This document shows positions 7,294-12,680 of a stretch of DNA of 12,680 nt, one piece after another. A program made the translations under genes and the position numbers. Numbering within the stretch: the first letter of the stretch is position 1; every line of letters starts with the position of its first letter. Below the pieces are notes generated by a model. That model saw nothing but the letters and a program-made list of their open reading frames with translations, was not told the origin of the DNA and did no database searches. Source of the stretch: Alphaproteobacteria bacterium (GTDB lineage Bacteria; Pseudomonadota; Alphaproteobacteria; RF32; CAG-239); the NCBI GenBank assembly GCA_017557925.1, contig JAFYWO010000003.1:1-12680 (forward strand), read 5' to 3'.

Positions 7294-7992
7294 ATGTTTT
7301 ATGCTTTACTTGGATTTATTTTAGGTTGCTTTATACCATATACTGCAAGACGTTTTGCAAAATTTATGCCTGCAACGCTTGCTTATGCTTTATATAGAAT
7401 TTTTAAGCCTAACAAAACTGTTTCTAAACAAAAAAAACAAAACAATTCTAAATACATAAAATTACGCAACCGTTATTTTATGCGCTCACTTGGCTGGGGT
7501 ATAATAACATCATCAATATTGTTTCTAAATTATCTGTCATCAGCACCAAAAGATACCGCTTGGATTAGCTTTTTTATCGTTATATTGCTTATCTTAATGG
7601 AAATAGATAACAGAATAATGTATTTACCGGATATATTAACATCTCCATTATTAATAGGTGGTTTTGCATATTCTTCTTTTGCCGGTTTTATATTAGGAGA
7701 TACTATAGAAGCAACAACAGCTAACAGCGCTCTTGGTGCTATATTCGGATATATGATACCGGTTGTATCATCATTAATAATGATAAAAAAGTATCCAAAC
7801 AATTTAGGCGGAGGAGATATAAAAATTTTAGCAGGTATTGGTGCTTGGTTGGGTATATCTAATATACCTGTAGTAATACTTTTATCTTGTCTTGTATTTG
7901 CAATATCTTGCTTTATAAACAAACAAAAACAAGGAGCTTTTGGACCATCAATAGTAATATCTGCACTTATAATTTTATTCTTACAACAATAA
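7294..7992 (+). CDS. Type IV prepilin peptidase (A24 family)
   Basis: This 232-residue polytopic inner-membrane protein should cleave the short leader of type IV pilins or pseudopilins at the membrane face. The two catalytic aspartates of GxGD-type peptidases are visible: Asp105 in MEIDNRIMYLPD, with the usual eight-residue step to Asp113, and Asp175 in GGGDIKILAGIGAWLG. About seven hydrophobic segments can be seen (near 2-18, 66-82, 90-102, 117-136, 144-164, 190-207 and 217-230). The N-terminal region up to 88 resembles the start of PilD-like enzymes (GFILGCFIP) but lacks the paired CxxC motifs of the N-methylating domain; residues 37-62 are a basic cytosolic loop. Thus methylation of pilins is doubtful. 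No pilin gene is in the window. It lies downstream of the response regulator. Confidence 0.87.
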   Translation: MFYALLGFILGCFIPYTARRFAKFMPATLAYALYRIFKPNKTVSKQKKQNNSKYIKLRNRYFMRSLGWGIITSSILFLNYLSSAPKDTAWISFFIVILLILMEIDNRIMYLPDILTSPLLIGGFAYSSFAGFILGDTIEATTANSALGAIFGYMIPVVSSLIMIKKYPNNLGGGDIKILAGIGAWLGISNIPVVILLSCLVFAISCFINKQKQGAFGPSIVISALIILFLQQ

Positions 7993-8013
7993 AATCCCCT
8001 AATAAGGGGATTT
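7992..8013. terminator. Hairpin terminator between convergent genes
   Basis: AAATCCCCT (7992-8000), loop AATA and AGGGGATTT (8005-8013) give a perfect 9-base-pair stem. It starts in the stop codon of the prepilin peptidase gene and covers the stop codon of the minus-strand gene ending at 7999. The following bases are only moderately T-rich on either strand, so it is a good stem with a weak tail. Confidence 0.65.
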
Positions 8014-8460
8014 CTCTTGTTTAAAAACCATACATCTATTCATTATTTCTAACAAATTGATGTATCTTCCAACCAATGCTTCATCATAATCATCTTTCTT
8101 TAATTCTTTTGCTACTTTACCGTAATAAATATCAAAAAGAAGTGAAATTTTATCTGAATCCACTCTATTAAAAAATGAATGACAAGCACCTATATCCAAA
8201 TCTTTTTTTATTCCTACATTATTGATGCATTTCTCAAAATTACTAACTTCTAATTTCAAACAAAAATTTATAAATAAATCAAACACCTTTACAGATAATA
8301 AAAGTAATAAGAGAAAAATACCTTTTAAAATATAAAGAGGAATAATAAATAATAACTTTGGTTTTGCAATAATTATAAGCCCGAAAATGATTATTGCACT
8401 CCAAAAAAAACAATTAAAAACAAATCCTATAAAGGATTCTAAAAACAAAACAATATCCAT
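7999..8460 (-). CDS. Membrane protein of unknown function
   Basis: I do not recognise this protein. Starting at the ATG at 8460 it has 153 residues; an in-frame TTG two codons earlier (8466) is possible but less likely. Neither start has a Shine-Dalgarno sequence. Residues 1-66 are strongly hydrophobic, with one helix near 8-31 and a long hydrophobic stretch 34-66 rich in Leu, Ile and Phe that could be one or two more helices. The remainder, 67-153, is a soluble, mixed-charge domain (for example YYGKVAKELKKDDYDEALVG) likely to be helical and cytosolic. Four or more cysteines are scattered without a metal-binding pattern. It is alone on the minus strand, between the terminator at its 3' end and the terminator of the DUF805 gene upstream. 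Confidence 0.7.
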   Translation of the reverse strand: MDIVLFLESFIGFVFNCFFWSAIIIFGLIIIAKPKLLFIIPLYILKGIFLLLLLLSVKVFDLFINFCLKLEVSNFEKCINNVGIKKDLDIGACHSFFNRVDSDKISLLFDIYYGKVAKELKKDDYDEALVGRYINLLEIMNRCMVFKQEKSPY

Positions 8461-8522
8461 ACACAAAAATTATTAAAATTAAAGGTTACATACCATAAAA
8501 AAACAAATAAATCAAATAAAAA

Positions 8523-8543
8523 AATGGCAGATAATCTGCCATT
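8523..8543 (-). terminator. Rho-independent terminator of the DUF805 gene
   Basis: AATGGCAGA (8523-8531) pairs with TCTGCCATT (8535-8543) over 9 bases with a TAA loop. On the minus strand a run of seven T (complement of 8518-8524) follows directly, fitting the gene that ends at 8567. Confidence 0.85.
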
Positions 8544-8566
8544 CTAAAACAAAATTTTCATAAAAT

Positions 8567-9040
8567 CTATTTTTTAACCTTAGGTCCAAAATCGTTAGCT
8601 TTATTATCACCACGAATAGCAAATAAGAAAACAACTGCCACAAAGCCTAAATAAGGAATTAAAGAAAGTAAAAACCAATATCCTGATAAATTTATATCAT
8701 GTAAACGACGAACACTAATACCTACACTTGGAACTAAAATTCCTAAAAAATAAAGTGTAGATAAAATACTTAAAAAAGGTAAAATAAAAGCAATTAAAGA
8801 AATAGCTATTCCTATCAATATAGAATAAATAGCAAACATCCAATATTGACAACGAGAAACTCTACCATCAAATTTTACATATTCATTCTTTAAATAATTA
8901 ATAAAACACTTGTTAAAACCTGTTATGAAGTTCTCTTTATTTACATTTTTAACTTTTTCAACTTCTTTTAATAAATCCTCAGCAATACCAAAAGCAATTT
9001 CTTTAACAGTATTAAAATCTTTCAATTCATTTATATTCAT
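8567..9040 (-). CDS. DUF805 family membrane protein
   Basis: The start at 9040 is chosen because GGGAG lies seven bases upstream; an earlier in-frame ATG (9103) has no ribosome site. The 157-residue product has a DUF805 domain from about residue 54: FDGRVSRCQYW (57-67), two hydrophobic segments (about 68-105), the conserved RRLHDINLSGYWF (111-123), a further membrane segment (123-141) and the closing GDNKANDFGPK (144-154). DUF805 proteins are small inner-membrane proteins with no firmly established function. The first ~50 residues (MNINELKDF onward) are a charged helical extension that is not part of the domain. A single gene with its own terminator, apparently monocistronic. Confidence 0.85.
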   Translation of the reverse strand: MNINELKDFNTVKEIAFGIAEDLLKEVEKVKNVNKENFITGFNKCFINYLKNEYVKFDGRVSRCQYWMFAIYSILIGIAISLIAFILPFLSILSTLYFLGILVPSVGISVRRLHDINLSGYWFLLSLIPYLGFVAVVFLFAIRGDNKANDFGPKVKK

Positions 9041-9047
9041 AACCAAT

Positions 9048-9052
9048 CTCCC
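9048..9052 (-). promoter_or_regulatory. Ribosome binding site that sets the DUF805 start
   Basis: The minus strand reads GGGAG here, seven bases before the ATG at 9040. This is the only good site near either candidate start, and so favours the 157-residue form. Confidence 0.75.
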
Positions 9053-9180
9053 AAAACAACTACTATAAGTATAATTAGATAAATATTTAATCAATTCAAA
9101 CAAAATTAAAAGATATATACAAAAAAGCCTTATTATTTCTAATAATTAAAATAAAAAATAATACTTATTTTAACATAAAA

Positions 9181-9206
9181 AAGACCCCACAATTAAGTGA
9201 GGTCTT
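9181..9206 (-). terminator. Rho-independent terminator of ppdK
   Basis: AAGACCCCAC (9181-9190) pairs with GTGAGGTCTT (9197-9206) around an AATTAA loop; A/T tracts extend the stem on both sides. One pair is C-A on the plus strand but G-U on the minus strand, so the RNA stem is complete only for minus-strand transcripts, matching ppdK, which ends at 9230. Confidence 0.87.
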
Positions 9207-9229
9207 TTTTTTAAAACTTAACTAACTAA

Positions 9230-11929
9230 TTAGCAAGCTTCTTTACAGCAACAACCATTTTTTGCTGCATCAACAGCTTTTGGTTGACCTTTTTGCTTAA
9301 CAGCAGCTTGTGCTGCAGCCAAACGTGCAACAGGTACACGGAATGGAGAACAAGATACATAATCTAATCCGCAAGAATTGAAAAATTCAATAGATGCAGG
9401 ATCACCACCGTGTTCACCACAAACACCTAAGTGAATATCTGGATTTGTCATACGGCCTTGAACACAAGCACGTCTAACAAGTTTACCAACACCTTCCACA
9501 TCAATAGAAGCAAATGGGTCAGCAACATAAACACCTTTAGCTCTGTATTCATCAAGAATAGCACCTGTATCATCACGGCTCATACCTAAAGTTGTTTGTG
9601 TTAAGTCGTTAGTACCAAAACCAAAGAAACCTGCAGATTCAGCAATATATTCAGCTTGTAAAGCAGCTCTTGGTAATTCAATCATAGTTCCAACAAGATA
9701 TTCAATCTTTTGACCTTTTTCTGCAAATACTTTTTCTGCAGTAGTATCAATTACGTTCTTAACAATATCTAATTCTTTCTTAGAACCAATCAAAGGAACT
9801 TCAATTTCAGGAATTACTTTGATACCTTTAGAAGCACATTCTAAAGCAGCCTCCAAGATAGCACGAGCTTGCATTTCTGCAATTTCAGGATATGTAACAG
9901 CCAAACGACAACCACGATGACCCAACATTGGGTTTAATTCATGTAATTGTTCAGCGCGAGTTTTAACTTGTGCTAAAGTCATACCCATTTTATCAGCCAA
10001 TTCTTGCATTTCAGCATCTGTGTGTGGTAAGAATTCATGCAATGGTGGGTCTAACAAACGAACAGTAACCGGTAAACCATCCATAATTGTAAACAAGTCA
10101 ACAAAATCTTGTTTTTGGTATGGTAACAAGTTAGCTAAAGCTTTACGACGACCTTCTTCTGTAGAAGATAAAATCATAGCTCTCATATCTGCAATACGAT
10201 TTACATCAAAGAACATATGTTCTGTTCTTGCCAAACCAATACCTTCAGCACCAAAGTTACGAGCTGTTTGAGCATCTTTTGGAGTTTCAGCGTTAGCACG
10301 AACTTTCATAGTTTTGATTTCATCAACCCAAGACATCAATTTACCGAAATTACCTGTCATTTCAACTTGAACAGTTGGAATTTTACCTTCAATAATTTGA
10401 CCTTTAGCACCGTCTAAAGATACCCAATCACCTTCATTAATAACAACGCCTGATTTTGTAGACATAGTTTTAGCTTTGTAGTCAATAGTAATATCTGTAG
10501 AACCAGATACACAAGGAGTACCCATACCACGAGCAACCACAGCAGCGTGAGATGTCATACCACCACGAGCTGTAATCACACCTTGGGAAGCGTGCATACC
10601 GCCAATATCTTCAGGACTTGTTTCATTACGGATAAGAATAACTTTCTCACCTTTATTAGCCCATTCTTCAGCATCATCAGCATTAAATACAGCACGACCA
10701 ACAGCAGCACCAGGAGATGCAGGAAGACCTGTAGCAATAACTTTCTTTTCAGCTTTAGGGTCTAACATTGGGTGTAATAATTGGTCTAATTGATCAGCGC
10801 CAACTCTCATAATAGCTTCTTCTTTTGTAAGCATACCTTCTTCATACATTTCAACAGCCATTCTTACAGCAGCAGCAGCAGTTCTTTTACCATTACGACA
10901 TTGCAACATCCATAATTTACCGTGTTCAATAGTAAATTCCATATCTTGCATATCTTTGTAGTGATTTTCAAGGTTATTACGAACATTTACTAATTCTTGA
11001 TATAAATGAGGCCACTTTTCTTCCAAAGAAGTTCCATCACCAATAGAAGCCATTGGTTGAGGAGTTCTGATACCAGCCACAACGTCTTCACCTTGAGCGT
11101 TAATTAAATATTCACCATAAATTTCCTTCTTACCTGTTGCAGGGTTACGAGTGAAGGCAACACCAGTACCTGATGTATCACCCATATTACCGAATACCAT
11201 TGATTGGATATTAACTGCTGTACCCCAATCAGCTGGAATATCATTTAATCTTCTATAGTAGATAGCTCTTGGGTTATTCCAAGACTTAAATACTGCTTCA
11301 ATAGCTAAGAATAATTGTTCACGTGGATTTTGAGGGAAATCCTTACCTAAATTTTCCTTATAGAATGCTTTATAAGTATTAACAACCTCAATTAAATCCT
11401 CATGAGTTAATTCATGGTCATATGTATAGCCCTTAGCTGACTTGATATTAGATAATACCTTTTCAAACTTTGGCTTTTCTAATCCCATAACTACATCTGA
11501 GAACATTTGAATAAATCTTCTATATGAGTCATATGCAAATCTAGGATTATTAGTCTTCTTAGCTAAGCCTTGAACTGATGTATCATTTAAACCTAAGTTT
11601 AAAATAGTATCCATCATACCTGGCATTGACGCTCTAGCACCACTTCTTACTGATACTAATAATGGATTAGAGTCATCACCAAATTTCTTATCTTGCTTAG
11701 TTTCTAATAAAGCTAATGCTTCATTAATTTGATCTATAATTTCTACTGTAATCTTTTCATTTGATTTGAAGTAGTCCATACATGCTTCAGTTGTAATAGT
11801 AAAACCAGGAGGTACTGGCATACCCAACAAGTTCATTTCTGCGAGGTTTGCGCCTTTACCACCGAGGAGGTTTCTCATCAATGCATTACCTTCAGCTTTA
11901 CCGTCGCCAAACGTATAAACTCTTTTCAT
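9230..11929 (-). CDS. ppdK: Pyruvate, phosphate dikinase
   Basis: PPDK reversibly makes phosphoenolpyruvate, AMP and pyrophosphate from pyruvate, ATP and phosphate in the cytosol. The 899-residue product is full length. The N-terminal ATP-grasp region (about 1-340) has GGKGANLAEM (23-32) and SVRSGARASMPGMMDT (93-108). The swivelling phosphohistidine domain carries His461 in GGMTSHAAVVARGMG, with Thr459 two residues before it, the position targeted by the PDRP regulatory kinase. The C-terminal PEP/pyruvate barrel has Arg568, Arg624, Glu751, Asp775 (FGTNDLTQTT) and catalytic Cys837 (GVCGEHGGDP). The tail after about residue 872 is an extra lysine-rich stretch ending in CCCKEAC. No Shine-Dalgarno sequence is visible before the ATG. 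Codon use changes abruptly within the gene: residues 41-306 use AAG 16 of 19 times for Lys, the rest mostly AAA. Confidence 0.97.
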   Translation of the reverse strand: MKRVYTFGDGKAEGNALMRNLLGGKGANLAEMNLLGMPVPPGFTITTEACMDYFKSNEKITVEIIDQINEALALLETKQDKKFGDDSNPLLVSVRSGARASMPGMMDTILNLGLNDTSVQGLAKKTNNPRFAYDSYRRFIQMFSDVVMGLEKPKFEKVLSNIKSAKGYTYDHELTHEDLIEVVNTYKAFYKENLGKDFPQNPREQLFLAIEAVFKSWNNPRAIYYRRLNDIPADWGTAVNIQSMVFGNMGDTSGTGVAFTRNPATGKKEIYGEYLINAQGEDVVAGIRTPQPMASIGDGTSLEEKWPHLYQELVNVRNNLENHYKDMQDMEFTIEHGKLWMLQCRNGKRTAAAAVRMAVEMYEEGMLTKEEAIMRVGADQLDQLLHPMLDPKAEKKVIATGLPASPGAAVGRAVFNADDAEEWANKGEKVILIRNETSPEDIGGMHASQGVITARGGMTSHAAVVARGMGTPCVSGSTDITIDYKAKTMSTKSGVVINEGDWVSLDGAKGQIIEGKIPTVQVEMTGNFGKLMSWVDEIKTMKVRANAETPKDAQTARNFGAEGIGLARTEHMFFDVNRIADMRAMILSSTEEGRRKALANLLPYQKQDFVDLFTIMDGLPVTVRLLDPPLHEFLPHTDAEMQELADKMGMTLAQVKTRAEQLHELNPMLGHRGCRLAVTYPEIAEMQARAILEAALECASKGIKVIPEIEVPLIGSKKELDIVKNVIDTTAEKVFAEKGQKIEYLVGTMIELPRAALQAEYIAESAGFFGFGTNDLTQTTLGMSRDDTGAILDEYRAKGVYVADPFASIDVEGVGKLVRRACVQGRMTNPDIHLGVCGEHGGDPASIEFFNSCGLDYVSCSPFRVPVARLAAAQAAVKQKGQPKAVDAAKNGCCCKEAC

Positions 11930-12027
11930 GAATTTGTAATAAATTTATATTAATAAAATTGGTTAGTACTATAATAAAATATCTATCACGCAAAATTAAC
12001 AATTTATAATGACAAAAACAAAACCAT

Positions 12028-12057
12028 TTGACATTTTTATTTTAACAATTCACTAAT
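12028..12057 (+). promoter_or_regulatory. Possible plus-strand promoter facing the hairpin block
   Basis: TTGACA (12028-12033) is a perfect -35 consensus. The best -10 partner is ACTAAT (12052-12057), four of six matches, at an 18-base spacing. If active, it would transcribe the hairpin region starting near 12065. In such AT-rich sequence this is only suggestive. Confidence 0.25.
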
Positions 12058-12195
12058 TTAATATACTATAAAAATATCGCAGCTAAAAATTAATCATCGA
12101 AAACCAAATAATGTGTCTTCATGAGCAATATTTCAAAAAAATCAGCGAAATTAGTGTAATTAAACGTGATATTTTGTAATTTTGCATCAATCATG

Positions 12196-12219
12196 TGGGT
12201 AGCATAGCGTGCCTACCCA
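12196..12219. other. Hairpin 1 of the noncoding block
   Basis: TGGGTA (12196-12201) pairs with TACCCA (12214-12219); inside, GCA (12202-12204) pairs with TGC (12210-12212) leaving C12213 bulged and TAGCG as loop. No T-run follows on either strand, so it is not a typical terminator. Confidence 0.6.
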
Positions 12220-12313
12220 TATGAGACATATTTTGAAAGCGTTTTCAGCTTTATCCTTTGCGGAAAATTCGCCAAAATTTCAACATAGAAGGAGAAAGCA
12301 GTCAAGAAACGCT

Positions 12314-12369
12314 CATGCGTGCCTATATCCACCCCTTAGGCGTGGTGTTATATACATAGGTATGGCGTG
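12314..12369. other. Hairpin 2 of the noncoding block, long and imperfect
   Basis: CATGC (12314-12318) pairs with GCGTG (12365-12369, one G-T pair), CCTAT (12322-12326) with ATAGG (12356-12360), and CACC (12330-12333) with GGTG (12344-12347). The stem is interrupted by internal loops, as in structured RNAs or intergenic repeat elements. Confidence 0.5.
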
Positions 12370-12390
12370 TGGTAGGCTGTTTATTTCTTA

Positions 12391-12437
12391 GTGGGCGTTT
12401 GGCAATGCCTCTGCAAGATTAACTGGCAAAGTCCCAC
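12391..12437. other. Hairpin 3 of the noncoding block
   Basis: GTGGG (12391-12395) pairs with CCCAC (12433-12437) and, after a 2-by-2 internal loop, TTTG (12398-12401) with CAAA (12427-12430). A small GGC/GCC hairpin (GGCAATGCC, 12401-12409) is an alternative inside the loop. Confidence 0.5.
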
Positions 12438-12640
12438 GTTTTCGCTTTTTATAAACCAACTCAATACAGTATTAATCGCCAAATTAGGGACACAGGAGGC
12501 ACACTAAACATTCATCTATGAAAAATTTTTTACGCCTTCCGGCAAGGTGGACAAAAAGTAGGATAAAACCTTTGTAATACACTGAAATACATATCTTTGT
12601 GAAGAATATTATTGATATGGTAAAAAAAATGCTTTTTTTG

Positions 12641-12679
12641 TGGCTCAAATAAGGTCGTTAAAAACGGCATGAGAAGCCA
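12641..12679. other. Hairpin 4 at the right edge
   Basis: TGGCT (12641-12645) pairs with AGCCA (12675-12679) and encloses a second stem in which GTCGTT pairs with AACGGC around an A-rich loop (about 12654-12668). The structure may continue past the window edge. Confidence 0.45.
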
Positions 12680-12680
12680 A

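Larger units (their letters stand above)
11930..12680. other. Noncoding region upstream of ppdK
   Basis: No gene with both a good start and a recognisable product was found on either strand. The first ~260 bases are extremely AT-rich and should hold the ppdK promoter, which I could not place convincingly. From about 12190 the composition changes: 12301-12420 is nearly half G+C by direct count (57 of 120), against the AT-rich rest of the window. This part contains several separate hairpins (listed individually), partial repeats of GCGTGCCTA at 12207-12215 and 12317-12325, and many stop codons in most frames. It could be a structured RNA, an intergenic repeat element or a decayed gene. Confidence 0.6.

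Noticed and set aside
7530..7922. 130-codon minus-strand frame opposite the prepilin peptidase gene
   Set aside because: Antisense shadow of a well-supported membrane protein; no family motif or ribosome site.
10020..10765. Three plus-strand frames of 66-83 codons opposite ppdK
   Set aside because: They overlap one another and the conserved PPDK domains, have no ribosome sites, and their composition is that of antisense translation.
12260..12310. Resemblance of GAAGGAGAAAGCAGTC to the SRP RNA core
   Set aside because: The invariant GGAAGG and GCAGCC elements are not both present and the flanking stem of SRP RNA cannot be formed.
12209..12391. 60-codon plus-strand reading frame in the region upstream of ppdK
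   Set aside because: It begins with GTG without a ribosome site, runs through hairpins 1 and 2, and its Arg-rich product shows no domain; more likely a chance frame across a structured or repeated element.
12622..12639. A-run and T-run palindrome around TGC as a terminator
   Set aside because: The stem would be only A-T pairs with no GC base, and no gene ends nearby.

Overview
The window is an AT-rich, gene-dense stretch of what is most likely an uncultured, possibly host-associated alphaproteobacterium. The evidence is a Tim44/TimA-type protein next to SecB, a lytic transglycosylase MltA and an Smr protein (a neighbourhood familiar from Alphaproteobacteria), a CarD/CdnL-type regulator with the alphaproteobacterial C-terminal region, and a lipoprotein signal typical of a Gram-negative. 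Species cannot be named from the sequence.

Layout: (1) At the left edge, positions 1-49, is the 5' end of a minus-strand gene with a signal peptide; about 270 bases of leader or intergenic DNA follow. (2) Positions 320-2620 hold a tight minus-strand operon timA-mltA-smr with overlapping ends, for envelope or inner-membrane work and murein turnover. (3) Diverging from it, from a shared promoter region, is secB-trmL with a TAATG overlap: an export chaperone and a tRNA wobble-base methyltransferase. (4) carD (3783-4292) converges on a minus-strand pair, eno and a small unknown membrane protein, and a bidirectional hairpin terminator sits between them. (5) Diverging from eno are a dCMP-deaminase-like gene, an orphan LuxR/NarL-type response regulator and a type IV prepilin peptidase. 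(6) Two minus-strand membrane-protein genes follow, one unknown and one DUF805, each near a clear hairpin. (7) A complete ppdK (pyruvate, phosphate dikinase) runs on the minus strand to 11929, with its own terminator. (8) The last ~750 bases hold no convincing gene. They include a patch of much higher GC made of several separate hairpins, and are the least explained part of the window.

Most genes are ordinary housekeeping. eno and ppdK both act at the phosphoenolpyruvate node of central metabolism. The observations most worth a second look are a sharp codon-usage mosaic inside ppdK (about residues 41-306 use AAG/AGA, the rest AAA/CGT), the hairpin-rich noncoding block upstream of ppdK, a Shine-Dalgarno sequence buried in a hairpin before the prepilin peptidase gene, and the unrecognised small membrane protein directly after eno. 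I did not find a clear novel defence, mobile or CRISPR system.
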